Assembly (NCBI GenBank): GCA_963798455.1
Contig: CAWCTD010000003.1
Coordinates: 124,001 to 188,000, forward strand
Reading direction: 5' to 3'
From: CAWCTD01 sp963798455
GTDB taxonomy: Bacteria > Acidobacteriota > Terriglobia > Bryobacterales > Bryobacteraceae
DNA length: 64,000 bases
Part shown: piece after piece, positions 17,848 through 25,655 of the stretch
Layout of the letters: the number at the start of each line of letters is the position of its first letter
Numbering within the stretch: position 1 is the stretch's first letter
Notes under the pieces: generated by a model
What the model was told of the DNA's origin: nothing
Database searches by the model: none
What the model saw: only the letters and a program-made list of their open reading frames with translations
Translations under genes and position numbers: made by a program

Positions 17848-17937
17848 TTTCGGGGACAGGCGACGAAATTCCGACTCGACCGTTCGCGCAGATTCAACGT
17901 CTTGCAGGCTGGAATTTTGTTGCCTGTCCCCGAAACT
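17846..17937. repeat. Long palindrome of the TTTCGG-GACAGG family
   Basis: Arms 17846-17872 and 17911-17937 pair over 27 nt with two mismatches; the outer 16 (AGTTTCGGGGACAGGC) are perfect. The core matches the smaller palindromes at 1235, 3614 and 8441 (TTTCGGkGACAGGCnACGAAAT). It overlaps the hrpB stop codon (TAG at 17845-17847) and probably forms the hairpin that ends this transcript. Confidence 0.8.
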
Positions 17938-17981
17938 GAGAAAAGTGCCGTGGCTCCGCCACTAGATCAGCAGTAATCCCC

Positions 17982-18785
17982 ATGATCCGTATCGTCTGCT
18001 TGCTGGCGATTGCCGCCACTCTCTCGTCCTGCCTTGCCGCAGACACGGACTGCCAACCGCAAGCGCCCTGCTACACGGGGGAGAGCATCGTAAACATCGC
18101 CAGCAACTCCCCCGGCGCGCTCGCGCCCAACGCACTAGCGAGCATTTACGGGTCCGGGCTTTCCTTTGTGGAAAGAGCCATCACGGCCGCCGACATCTCA
18201 GCGGGCGAGCTTCCCGTTATGCTGCCGGCCACAGGAGTCCGCGTGCTGGTCGGCGGGCTGCCGGCGCACATCTACTATGTCTCGCCGGGCCAGGTCAATT
18301 TCCTGATCCCAAGTGACCTGAGGCCAGCCGAGGTCACGGTGCAGGTGGTCCGGGACGGCACGGCCGGCCCCGCGGTGCGGCTCACCTTGCGGGAGGAGGC
18401 GCCGGCCCTGTTTCAGTTGGACCTGGTGAGCATCGTCGCCTCCCACCTGGACTACTCGCTCGTCAGCCAGCAGGCGCCTGCCCGTCCGGGTGAGTGGATC
18501 ATCCTTTGGGGTACCGGGCTGGGTCCGGTCACTCCTCCGGCTGTCTACGGGATCATCCCGACGCAGGCGGCAAAGCTGCAACAATTGGATGGCTTCCGGG
18601 TGCTGCTGGATGGCGCGCCGGTGGCCTCCGAGCGCATCGGCTATGCCGGTCTGGCCCCGGGCTGGAGCGGCCTCTACCAGATCAACGTCCTGCTCCCCGA
18701 GGGCGCCGGCCCGGACCCGGAGATACGGGTTGCGGTGGGAGATGCGATCAGCCCGCCTGGTCTGCGGATCTGGGTCAAGCCGTAA
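17982..18785 (+). CDS. Secreted TIGR03437-type protein
   Basis: 267 aa. Signal peptide at residues 1 to about 19 with a possible lipobox (TLSSC), so it may be a lipoprotein. The body shows the hallmark of the TIGR03437 domain found mainly in Solibacter-type acidobacteria: SNSPGALAPNALASIYGSGL, YYVSPGQVNFLIP, WIILWGTGLGP, and YAGLAPGWSGLYQINVLLP. The domain usually forms the C-terminus of big surface proteins; here it stands nearly alone. No activity is known. Confidence 0.85.
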   Translation: MIRIVCLLAIAATLSSCLAADTDCQPQAPCYTGESIVNIASNSPGALAPNALASIYGSGLSFVERAITAADISAGELPVMLPATGVRVLVGGLPAHIYYVSPGQVNFLIPSDLRPAEVTVQVVRDGTAGPAVRLTLREEAPALFQLDLVSIVASHLDYSLVSQQAPARPGEWIILWGTGLGPVTPPAVYGIIPTQAAKLQQLDGFRVLLDGAPVASERIGYAGLAPGWSGLYQINVLLPEGAGPDPEIRVAVGDAISPPGLRIWVKP

Positions 18786-18828
18786 GGCTCGCCACTAGGT
18801 AGGTTACAATGGCGGATGGGAGGGGAAG

Positions 18829-19614
18829 ATGTGGTCCCGTAGTGTACTGCTGACGGCGTGCGTGGCCGTATCCTTGGCTGCGCAGACCGAGCCGGCCAAG
18901 ACGGGTGAGTTCCAGATCGAGTCCGGCACCAAGATTCCGCTGAGCCTGATCAACAGCGTGAGCACCAAAGGATCGGCCGAAGGCGACCGTGTGTACCTGG
19001 AAACGGTGTTTCCAATTATGGCAAACGGGCGAATCGTCATTCCCCCTGGCAGTTATGTCGCGGGCACCATCACGGAGGTGAAGCGGCCCGGCCGGGTCAA
19101 GGGACGGGGCGAGATGTATCTCCGCTTCGACTCACTCACGCTGCCGAACGGCGTGACGCGCGACTTCCGCGCGCGCGTCGGGAGTCTCGACGGGCAGTCC
19201 GGCGACGAACTGGATCGCGGCGAGGGCAAGATCAAGAGTGAGGGGAATAAGGGCGGCGACGCCCGCAATATCGGGGAAGCCGCCGCTGCCGGAACCTCGG
19301 TGGGAGTGATCGCGGGGAGCGCCGCCGGACATGCGGGAATGGGGGCTGGTATTGGCGCGGCGGCGGGTGCGGCCGCGGGGGTGCTGGGTGTCCTGTTGAC
19401 CCGCGGGCCTGACGTGGTCTTGGCCCGGGGCACCACGATTGAGATGGTGCTGGACCGGCCGATCTCCTTTGATGCCTCGGAGATCGACTTTGCCGGCATG
19501 CCCATGCGCAGGCCCCAGATCGAGCCGGGCGGCGCGCAGCAACCGGCGAAGAAGGACGGCGGCTTTATTCCGATTCCCGGCCGCCGCACCGGCGTGGACC
19601 GCTTGCCGTACTGA
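18829..19614 (+). CDS. Secreted glycine-zipper protein
   Basis: 261 aa, signal peptide (1-17, cut near SLAAQ), beta-rich N-terminal half (KIPLSLINSVSTKG, GRIVIPPGSYVAGTI, like the TrbI/VirB10-type barrel start), then a Gly/Ala zipper at about 160-188 (GVIAGSAAGHAGMGAGIGAA) that could span a membrane, and a Pro-rich tail. The start at 18829 follows GGGAGGGG. Cell-envelope role inferred; no reaction predicted. Confidence 0.75.
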   Translation: MWSRSVLLTACVAVSLAAQTEPAKTGEFQIESGTKIPLSLINSVSTKGSAEGDRVYLETVFPIMANGRIVIPPGSYVAGTITEVKRPGRVKGRGEMYLRFDSLTLPNGVTRDFRARVGSLDGQSGDELDRGEGKIKSEGNKGGDARNIGEAAAAGTSVGVIAGSAAGHAGMGAGIGAAAGAAAGVLGVLLTRGPDVVLARGTTIEMVLDRPISFDASEIDFAGMPMRRPQIEPGGAQQPAKKDGGFIPIPGRRTGVDRLPY

Positions 19615-19621
19615 CTTCCCG

Positions 19622-19800
19622 AGTAACTGTGGTTCGGAGGCCACCCGCGCGTCGAAGAGCCGTAAGGGCTCGCCGGCCGGGGGTAGGCCCTGCTTCGTGA
19701 GGGCAATAACGCGGTACTCGCATGGTGCGAGGCCACCGAACTGGAACCTGCCCTTGTCATCGCCGGTGTCACACGTGATCGGCTGTGAGCCCCGACTGGA
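19622..19800 (-). pseudogene. Carboxypeptidase-regulatory-like domain remnant
   Basis: One leftward frame reads CDTGDDKGRFQFGGLAPCEY then RVIALTKQGLP and ARVASEPQLLGKSV, typical of the last beta-sandwich domain of acidobacterial surface proteins. There is no start and the upstream part is not in one frame, so this is a 3' remnant left next to the glycine-zipper gene. Confidence 0.4.
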
Positions 19801-19960
19801 AGAGCCGGGACTCGGAACTTCCCACCGGCATCAGCTTTTACGGGACTGCTGAAGTCCATTACCGCCGTACGGCTGGCTGGGTCCAGCCGCAAGGGGCTTC
19901 GGCAAGGAGGTGTCGAGCGAATAGAAGACCGGTACGCCGACTGCGGCGCGGCATCTCTGA

Positions 19961-19966
19961 TACAAT
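19961..19966 (+). promoter_or_regulatory. -10 box for tRNA-Phe
   Basis: TACAAT, 14 bases before the 5' end of the tRNA, which is the right spacing for a start a few bases upstream of the mature end. No clear -35 match. Confidence 0.4.
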
Positions 19967-19980
19967 GGAGAGTCTCCGCG

Positions 19981-20056
19981 GGCCAGGTAGCTCAGTTGGT
20001 AGAGCGCAGCCCTGAAAAGGCTGGCGTCGGCGGTTCGATTCCGTCCCTGGCCACCA
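19981..20056 (+). tRNA. tRNA-Phe (GAA)
   Basis: 76 nt with acceptor stem GGCCAGG/CCTGGCC, D-loop AGCTCAGTTGGTAGAGC, anticodon loop CTGAAAA (GAA), T-arm GGTTCGATTCC and encoded CCA. The DNA to its right is accessory in character, so its 3' end is a candidate integration site. Confidence 0.97.
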
Positions 20057-20093
20057 TGTTTTCAATCACTTACACCCACCCAAAACTAGAAAC

Positions 20094-20158
20094 CTGTTCC
20101 ATTCTGTTCCATAAACCCAACTAGGCTCGTCGGAGTTTGTCTCCTCGAACTGGAACAG
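20094..20158. promoter_or_regulatory. Repeated octamer CTGTTCCA (x2) and its inverse
   Basis: CTGTTCCA at 20094-20101 and 20104-20111 and the inverse TGGAACAG at 20151-20158, upstream of the HTH gene at 20213. Could be binding sites for the encoded DNA-binding protein or recombinase core sites. Confidence 0.35.
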
Positions 20159-20212
20159 AACGGACAACGCCGGGCCCAGAATTCAGGCACCCGGAGAGAC
20201 AGGGGGGAGGCG

Positions 20213-20566
20213 ATGGGGGACAACCCGATCGCGTGCCGACCAGATCCGACGGCTGCGCCTGTGTCTCAGGTTGAAGCAGCGGAATTCGAGCGATCGCTGA
20301 TCCGAGACAGGGCGCTTGCTGCCCAGTTGCGGTACCGGCGAGATTTCGAGGCCGGCCGGGTGGGCAAGACGGTCCACAGCCGGTCCAGACGAGATTTGCC
20401 GCCGCACCGACCCAAGAAGATCTTCGACAGGGAGAAGGTGGTCAGCCTACGGCTCGAGGGCCTCTCGCTGCGTGAGATTGCCAGGAGGCTTGGGCTTGGC
20501 CTAGGCACCGTCACCCGGACACTCCAGGCGTACGCCAAGCGCCCGTTGTCGCCATTTGGCACATAG
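20213..20566 (+). CDS. Small helix-turn-helix protein, like a serine-recombinase C-terminal domain
   Basis: 117 aa. Residues about 68-108 (KIFDREKVVSLRLEGLSLRE then IARRLGLGLGTVTRTL) match the Hin-type HTH found at the end of serine recombinases. The N-terminal catalytic domain (Ser nucleophile region) is absent. The ATG at 20213 has a very strong ribosome site (GGGGGGAGG), so it is probably expressed as a short DNA-binding protein rather than being a random fragment. First gene beyond tRNA-Phe. Confidence 0.55.
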   Translation: MGDNPIACRPDPTAAPVSQVEAAEFERSLIRDRALAAQLRYRRDFEAGRVGKTVHSRSRRDLPPHRPKKIFDREKVVSLRLEGLSLREIARRLGLGLGTVTRTLQAYAKRPLSPFGT

Positions 20567-20805
20567 GTCTCCGAGAGCATGACAGGGTCGAACGTCACCT
20601 CCGACACCGGGGGGCCCTCGGCGTTGCCACCCGGGGAAACAGGATACGTTGGTGTTGCCCGAACTCTTCACTGGGCTTGACGCCCAACTTATGAAATCGA
20701 GGGCAGACTGAAACGCAAGACGGGGCCAGCGCGGCGCCTTGGACTGCATGGTGGGACCAAGTGGCTGAGCAGGGGCTAGAATAGGTCCGTTGAAGATTGG
20801 CTGCG

Positions 20806-21378
20806 ATGTTCACGGACCGGCTTCCGGTCGACGAGTCGCTCCGCGTGGAGTACTTCAAGAGCGATCGCCTTTATGCTCTTGAAGTGCCCGGGGACGGGCG
20901 ACTCCTGTCGGCAGCAGCGAACATTCAGCCGGCCTTGGAGGCCGGAGAGGTTCGCGCCGTGCGGAACGCGTGCGCGGAGTTTCTGTTCGCGGCGGCCGAT
21001 TTCTATGGCGTCGCGAGGCCCCAGATCCGGGTTCTCGCCGCGCGCCCGCTTCGGGTTCGCGAGGGCGGATGGGCGACCGAGCTTTTCGGGGATTATCACC
21101 CGGAGAAGCGACTCATCCGCGTCTGGATGCGCACGGCTGTCCGCAAGCAGGTCACCTCCTTTGGGACGTTTCTCTCGACGCTCTGTCACGAGTTCTGCCA
21201 CCACCTCGACATGGAGCGGCTGGGCTTTAGGGACACGCCGCATACGCGCGGCTTCTATGGGCGCGCCGCCGTGCTCTATCACCACGCGCGGGGAACGCCT
21301 CCGAAGCAGCTCTTCTGGGTGGCGATGCGGGATGGACGGTTTCGGATTGACTGGCCGCGGACGAATCGCGGCGGGTAG
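20806..21378 (+). CDS. Putative zinc metallopeptidase (SprT-like), HEFCHH motif
   Basis: 190 aa, no signal peptide. The motif LCHEFCHHLD (about residues 126-135) is an HExxH zinc site as in SprT/WSS1 and ImmA/IrrE families. A downstream His in TPHTRGFY may be the third ligand (consensus HxxxF region). Such proteins cut DNA-protein adducts or regulators; which applies here is not clear. The ATG at 20806 is preferred over the TTG at 20797. Confidence 0.65.
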   Translation: MFTDRLPVDESLRVEYFKSDRLYALEVPGDGRLLSAAANIQPALEAGEVRAVRNACAEFLFAAADFYGVARPQIRVLAARPLRVREGGWATELFGDYHPEKRLIRVWMRTAVRKQVTSFGTFLSTLCHEFCHHLDMERLGFRDTPHTRGFYGRAAVLYHHARGTPPKQLFWVAMRDGRFRIDWPRTNRGG

Positions 21379-21699
21379 GGCAACGTTCCGGCGCCGCTCG
21401 CCGATGGCGGCGGATGCTGGTTTCTCAAAAGAGGGCGGCGCGGGATCGGTGCGCCGCGGCTCAGGTTGACTCCGGCGTGGTGCTGAGCCCGTCACGCCTG
21501 CCGGAGTGCGCGTGCGGGAGACGCGGGCCTCATCGAATGCACGGTGTGCATTCGGGGCACCAATAGTATTGTGGACCTTGGCTTTGACGAATTCCAGGAC
21601 TATCCGCCGGCGTTTAGTACCGGTACGGTCCGGCCTCCGACCCTCCTACGTCCTCTGGCTCCGGGTGCGTCCCAGACCGGGTGTGGTATGTTTTTGAGC
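21379..21699. other. Intergenic stretch with an 8-bp perfect hairpin
   Basis: No supported gene. GAATGCAC (21535-21542) and GTGCATTC (21545-21552) form a perfect inverted repeat with a 2-base gap, operator-like. A weaker inverted repeat around CTCCGGCGTG/CACGCCTGCCGGAG lies just upstream. Confidence 0.5.
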
Positions 21700-21978
21700 A
21701 TGCCCAGAATGCGTCCGCGTTCTTCCGTTCTTGATCGGTCAGTTCTTGAGGCGGCCCTTGCAGGATTTGAGGCGCAGCGGCAGCGGATCGATGAGCACAT
21801 TGCTGCAGTAAGAGGAGCCCTACGCGCGCGAAGGGGTATCATTGGCCCCAATATCGGCCCCGCCCCGGTCGCCAGGAGGAAGCGGACTGTGTCGGCGGCC
21901 GGGCGGAAGCGGATCGCTGCGGCGCAGAAGAAGAGGTGGGCTGAGTGGAAGAAGAGGCGGGCGGCTAGGGCGAGATAG
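21700..21978 (+). CDS. Small basic protein with Ala/Lys-rich C-terminus
   Basis: 92 aa: a helical, coiled-coil-like N-terminal half (LEAALAGFEAQRQRIDEHIA) followed by a basic tail (SAAGRKRIAAAQKKRWAEWK). This shape, coiled coil plus RKR..AQKKRWA, is common in small acidobacterial/planctomycete proteins of unknown function and resembles the Lys-rich tail of histone-like proteins. The start at 21700 is chosen because upstream residues are not protein-like. DNA binding is an inference. Confidence 0.55.
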   Translation: MPRMRPRSSVLDRSVLEAALAGFEAQRQRIDEHIAAVRGALRARRGIIGPNIGPAPVARRKRTVSAAGRKRIAAAQKKRWAEWKKRRAARAR

Positions 21979-21994
21979 ACCGGTCGCGGAGGGG

Positions 21995-22342
21995 TTAGCA
22001 GGTCAGGTGGAGGATGGCGTTCGTCTCGTCGGGGTGCTTCCGCAGCTCCTCGATAGCTTCGGGCGTTGGAACGATCAGCAATTTGACCTCGCGTCGCTTG
22101 GCTTCCCTCTTCACGTCATCCATGACCGGCAGCGCGCCCGAGCCGGTGCCGATGACGAGCCGACGGCATTTCCAGGGGATCTCCTCCTCGATTGACAGCG
22201 GCGTGTGGCCGAACTCGTCGCGGTACTTTTTGGATTCCTTCTTTTTGCGCCTGCGGACCTTCCCGCGGTCGATCACAACGTCGTCTTCGTAAGTGACGCC
22301 GTCGATTTGGATGGAGCCGAAGGAGAACGCCTCGAAGCGCAT
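21995..22342 (-). CDS. Mth938-like domain (DUF498) protein
   Basis: 115 aa. The pattern FGSIQIDGVTYEDDVVI, then VIGTGSGALPVMDDVKREAK and VPTPEAIEELR is that of the MTH938-like family (DUF498), a small alpha/beta fold of unknown function that also occurs as an accessory factor in mitochondrial complex I assembly. The start at 22342 follows AGGGGC. Convergent with the small basic protein gene (16-bp gap). Confidence 0.8.
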   Translation of the reverse strand: MRFEAFSFGSIQIDGVTYEDDVVIDRGKVRRRKKKESKKYRDEFGHTPLSIEEEIPWKCRRLVIGTGSGALPVMDDVKREAKRREVKLLIVPTPEAIEELRKHPDETNAILHLTC

Positions 22343-22688
22343 GGATGCCCCTGGCCGGTATTGTAGCGCCGGGGAGGAGCTTTGGCGTGCGGGAGGCGGT
22401 TTGCCTGGGTCTGTTTGCGGGGCTTGCGGGGTTTGGGGGGCTTGGTGTAGGATTCTCTGTCGCCTCGGATGGCTGAGAGCCCAAGAGGCCCAGAGCCCAG
22501 AGGTCATGCCCGGGGGCGACGCAAAGGACCTGCTCCTTAAGGGGCGGGTGTTTTGCGTTCCTGCCTTTGGCTCATACAGATCGTCTGGACTCGCCAGACC
22601 GTGACGGTACGCCCAGTACCTGTCCGGGGCTTAGCTCTTCTTCTCTGGCGCTCATGGGAGTATAATTGCAGCCCGAAGGAGGTCGCAC
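22343..22688. other. Intergenic region with G-rich tract and promoter-like element
   Basis: No gene seen. A G-run cluster (22407-22409, 22419-22422, 22428-22431, 22435-22440) could fold as a G-quadruplex on the + strand. TATAAT at 22661-22666 and AGGAGG at about 22678-22683 precede the next start at 22689. Confidence 0.5.
22661..22666 (+). promoter_or_regulatory. -10 box TATAAT
   Basis: Perfect TATAAT 23 bases before the ATG at 22689, with a consensus ribosome site between. The -35 region is poor. Confidence 0.45.
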
Positions 22689-23528
22689 ATGGCCAAGAGT
22701 GCTGCACACACGCTTGTGTCGCTCTTCGCGTTCGTCGCCATCGCGACGGCGCAACCCAATAATTCCAAGGGGCTCCTAGCCGGCAAAACGGTGGACTTTT
22801 AACAGGCCCGTGCACTGCCTTTTGAATCCAGTCAAATGACGCTGTTCGAGAACGTCCTGGTGAATGGCGCCCATTTCGCGATGGTCATGGAATGGAAGCA
22901 GAACAAGATGGAGCCCAGCTATCTCCAGCCACTGACTACCGTCCAAATACCGTTCGCCACGGTCCCGTCGTGGGCAGCCTGGGAAGGCATTCCGCCTGTG
23001 GTCGTTGACCCGATTTCCGACGTGAATCCCGACGCCAATTACGTCGGCACCGATCTCGCGAGTCTGCATCTCGCGCACGATAACACCTACATGTACTGCC
23101 AAATGACACTCCACGATGGGGATTCGCGCACAGACACCTTGTACGTCGTGGAGTTCCAGCAATACCTGACCCAGCTCCACACCCCTGGCGACGTTATTGT
23201 TATGGCTTCGTACGACGGAGGCGCCTGGCACGCAACAGTGTCCGCTCGCGGGCCGGGCATGCATTGGTATTACGACGCTACCGGGGTCGTCGGCAGGACT
23301 ACTAAGAAGATTGGATGGAAGCTCCCCCTATCCGTGCTGGAGTACCCTCCGGATACTCCGCTCCCATACTATCCTCTCTCGCCACCGCATCCCCAAGGCA
23401 TTGAGAACCGGTTCCTTCGCGTGTACATTCACCCTATCCCGGTGCCGGGAGAAATTTCTCCCGTCGCGGATGAAAACGACTCGCTAAGTCGACCACTGAT
23501 CGTCAATTTTTATCCGCCCTCGCCTTGA
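22689..23528 (+). pseudogene. Secreted hypothetical protein with an in-frame TAA at codon 38
   Basis: The ATG at 22689 has a consensus AGGAGG site and opens a signal peptide (MAKSAAHTLVSLFAFVAIAT, cut near ATAQ). After 37 codons a TAA (22800-22802) interrupts; the same frame then runs on from 22803 to 23528 with a 230-aa body starting at an ATG at 22836. The body (NYVGTDLASLHLAHDNTYMY, YDGGAWHATVSA, WKLPLSVL) looks like a beta-sandwich or lectin-like secreted domain without recognised family. A single base change (TAA to CAA or similar) would restore a ~280-aa secreted protein. If the stop is real, the internal ATG would give a protein without export signal. Confidence 0.6.
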
Positions 23529-23581
23529 CGAGACGTTTAGTTCGGGCCGCCGCTAGATTGCGCTAGCTCGGTCCTCGCGGG

Positions 23582-23851
23582 TTACTTGAGCATCGTGCGG
23601 ATGGTGCGTTCGTATTCGGGGAAGTAGTGCTGGATCGTGGGCAGGTCGAAGGTGCGGAGGATGCTGGTGTTGGGCTCGCGCTCGAGAAGGAACTCGAAGG
23701 ATCTCTCGATGAGCTTCTCCGGCGGCGTTGTGCCGCCGGTGAGCTTCTGCCAGTAGTCCTCGGTCACCGTGACGGTGTGAGTCGTTGTCGTGCGGCTCGT
23801 GACAGTGACCTTGAATGTGGTCTCGTCTATTTTCTCGACGGTGATGGGCAT
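23582..23851 (-). CDS. Small hypothetical protein (89 aa)
   Basis: Soluble; Thr-rich beta N-terminus (FKVTVTSRTTTTHTVTVTED), helical C-terminus (RSFEFLLEREPNTSILRTFD). No family known to me. GAGGAAT precedes the ATG at 23851. It lies downstream of the interrupted gene at 23978, after a hairpin. It could be the last gene of the hsd operon or a separate unit. Confidence 0.55.
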   Translation of the reverse strand: MPITVEKIDETTFKVTVTSRTTTTHTVTVTEDYWQKLTGGTTPPEKLIERSFEFLLEREPNTSILRTFDLPTIQHYFPEYERTIRTMLK

Positions 23852-23952
23852 AGATTCCTCGGAGGGGGATACCCCCTTCCGACGCTCGCTGCCTCCCCCG
23901 GCACCATGGGTCTCTTGGGCATGGATTTCTCGGAGGGGTCAGGTCGAGTATA

Positions 23953-23969
23953 CCGCCGCGAAGCGGCGG
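23953..23969 (-). terminator. Hairpin after the gene at 23978
   Basis: CCGCCGC (23953-23959) and GCGGCGG (23963-23969) with a 3-base loop, nine bases after the leftward gene stops. There is no T-tract, so termination is plausible but not certain. Confidence 0.45.
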
Positions 23970-23977
23970 GTTGAGAT

Positions 23978-24267
23978 TTACGACTTGTTGATGATCTCAT
24001 TCATGCGGTCTTTCATTTTATCGAGCGAGTTTGGGTCGCCGCTCCGGAGCTTCTGAATCCAGGCATTGACGACCGATCTCAGCGCCTTGTGGAATTCGGT
24101 GCGGTTGAGCACGTATTCACCGCGAGCGTTCTGCTTCACAATGGCATCTCTGGGAATCGTCCGTTCGACGATCCAGCCGCTCCTCGTCTCGGCATCATGC
24201 ATGATACCGTTTCGGATGAACTCCCGAAAACTATCGCTCAACTCGTTGCTCCACGCGAACGTGGGAC
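23978..24267 (-). pseudogene. Hypothetical protein, 5' end removed by IS3 element
   Basis: The frame is open from the IS end (24267) to the TAA at 23978 and reads PTFAWSNELSDSFREFIRNG and AWIQKLRSGDPNSLDKMKDR. A TTG at 24241 could start a shortened 87-aa protein. On the far side of the IS a 23-codon start, MARTSNAKARDELTAKQRRL (25583 leftward), with LTAKQRRLVRE reminiscent of small terminase N-termini, is cut off. The two halves are probably one gene, last in the hsd operon. This joining is inferred: no target duplication supports it. Confidence 0.45.
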
Positions 24268-24314
24268 TGACCTGCCCCCGTTGTCTCTACCAGTGATAAC
24301 TAGAGAAGCTCATG

Positions 24315-25157
24315 TCAGACTACCACTGCTGAGGCTGGGCTTTGGGATGCCCCCGAGGGGGCATCCCAAAGCGGCGCGCCTCGGGCGAACTCCTCGGGCG
24401 TCCGGTAGCCCAGACTGCTGTGCGGCCGCTCCCGGTTGTACTCCTCCCGCCACGCCTCGATCTTTCGCTTGGCTTCGTTCATCGTCGGAAACCAGTTGGC
24501 ATTCAGGCACTCGTCCCTCAGGCGCCCATTGAAGCTCTCCACCCGTCCGTTCTGCATCGGCCGTCCCGGCTGGATGTGAATCAGTCGGATTTGCTGCTCT
24601 TCGCACCAGGCCAGGAAATGCCGGCTGGTGAACTCCGGGCCGTTGTCGCAGCGTAACGCTTCGGGCTTGCCGCGTTGCTGGATCACCCACTCCAGCACCC
24701 GCGTCACCCGCCGGCTCGACAGACAGCTATCGACTTCGATGGCCAGGCACTCGCGCGTGTACTCATCCACTGCGGTAAACGCCCGCACAGCGCGGCCCGT
24801 CGCCAAACCGTCCATCACGAAGTCCATGGCCCACTCCTGATTGGCGCGCGTCAGTTGGGCCACCGGCGCCGCAGGCCGCAGCAGTCGCTTACGCCTCAGC
24901 CTCAGCACCGCCAGATGCTCCTCCCGGTACAGCCGGTACAGCTTCTTGTGGTTCATCTTCCAGCCGCGCCTCTCCATCAACACACCCAGCCGCCGGTAGC
25001 CGTAGCGTGGTTTCTGCTTGGCCAGGGCGACCATCTCCTCCCGCAGCCGGCCGTCATCGCGGGCTAGCGGTTCGTAGCGGTAGCTGCTGCGGTCCACCTC
25101 CAAGAGCTTGCAGGCCTGGCGTTCGCTCATCGCAAACTCCTCGATGACGAACGCCAC
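24315..25157 (-). CDS. IS3 transposase OrfB, DDE integrase domain
   Basis: 280 aa with an HTH_21-like N-terminus (KPRYGYRRLGVLMERRGWKM) and the rve/DDE catalytic domain: Asp in MDFVMD, Asp in RCDNGPEF and Glu in GRVESFNGRLRDE. The C-terminal YNRERPHSSLGYRTPEEFA is typical for IS3. It may start at GTG 25157 or, as usual for IS3, be made as an OrfAB fusion by -1 frameshifting at A-AAA-AAC (25193-25187), which puts orfA and orfB in one frame. Confidence 0.9.
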   Translation of the reverse strand: MAFVIEEFAMSERQACKLLEVDRSSYRYEPLARDDGRLREEMVALAKQKPRYGYRRLGVLMERRGWKMNHKKLYRLYREEHLAVLRLRRKRLLRPAAPVAQLTRANQEWAMDFVMDGLATGRAVRAFTAVDEYTRECLAIEVDSCLSSRRVTRVLEWVIQQRGKPEALRCDNGPEFTSRHFLAWCEEQQIRLIHIQPGRPMQNGRVESFNGRLRDECLNANWFPTMNEAKRKIEAWREEYNRERPHSSLGYRTPEEFARGAPLWDAPSGASQSPASAVVV

Positions 25158-25171
25158 GTCCCGCCTTCCTC

Positions 25172-25447
25172 CTACAAGCTCCAGCCGTTTTTTCGGATCA
25201 CCGCCTTCAGCGCTTCGCGGTCCAGACTGAGATCCGCCACCAACTTCTTCAACTCGCCGTTCTCCCGCTCCAGTTCCCGCAAACGCCGGGCTTCACTCAC
25301 ATCCAACCCGCCGTACTTACTCTTCCAGGTGTAGATCGTCGCCTCGCTCACACCCAGGTCCCGAGCCAGATCCGCTACCTTGCGGCCGGCCTCCATCTGC
25401 TTCAGCACACCGATGATCTTCTCTTCGGTGTAGCGGCTCTTCTTCAT
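25172..25447 (-). CDS. IS3 transposase OrfA, HTH domain
   Basis: 91 aa, InsE/IS911-type helix-turn-helix (EEKIIGVLKQMEAGRKVADL, ATIYTWKSKYGGLD) followed by a leucine-zipper-like tail (RLRELERENGELKKLVADLS). It binds the IS ends. The slippery A-AAA-AAC lies five codons before its stop. Confidence 0.9.
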   Translation of the reverse strand: MKKSRYTEEKIIGVLKQMEAGRKVADLARDLGVSEATIYTWKSKYGGLDVSEARRLRELERENGELKKLVADLSLDREALKAVIRKNGWSL

Positions 25448-25580
25448 CTCGAAGCTCCTCTCCCTTTCTGGAGCTTCTCAATTATCCCTGGTGTAGTTTA
25501 CGGGGGGCAGGTCACTCCCGGACAAGACGCCGCTGCTTCGCTGTTAGTTCGTCGCGGGCCTTTGCATTCGATGTGCGTGC

Positions 25581-25655
25581 CATATGCGTTTAGAGTTCGC
25601 CGGAGAAGGCTTTGGAGAGGATGGAGGGCATGAGGGCGTCAGTCCCCATTGTTCT
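25581..25655. repeat. 75-bp direct repeat, copy 1 (HsdS C-terminal remnant)
   Basis: Matches 27968-28042. On the minus strand it encodes LMPSILSKAFSGEL and a stop, the last residues of a type I HsdS subunit, followed 6 bases later by the ATG of the next gene (here the interrupted gene). It sits at the 3' end of the methylase-like gene. Confidence 0.8.

Larger units (their letters stand above)
24268..25514 (-). mobile_element. IS3-family insertion sequence (1247 bp)
   Basis: Ends are imperfect inverted repeats of about 44 bp beginning TGACCTGCCCCC at both sides (24268 onward; 25514 leftward), both continuing to GAGAAGCTC. It carries orfA (25172-25447) and orfB (24315-25157) in the order and frames typical of IS3. 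No 3-5 bp target duplication is visible beside the ends (GAC left, CTC right), so the element may have taken part in a rearrangement after insertion. Confidence 0.9.

Noticed and set aside
20588..20594. GAACGTC at 20588 (and 52873) as further members of the broken-site set
   Set aside because: They lie outside recognisable coding sequence, so it cannot be judged whether a base was added.
21506..21697. 63-codon + frame before the small basic protein
   Set aside because: No ribosome site, Arg-rich, overlaps the hairpin and a different open frame.
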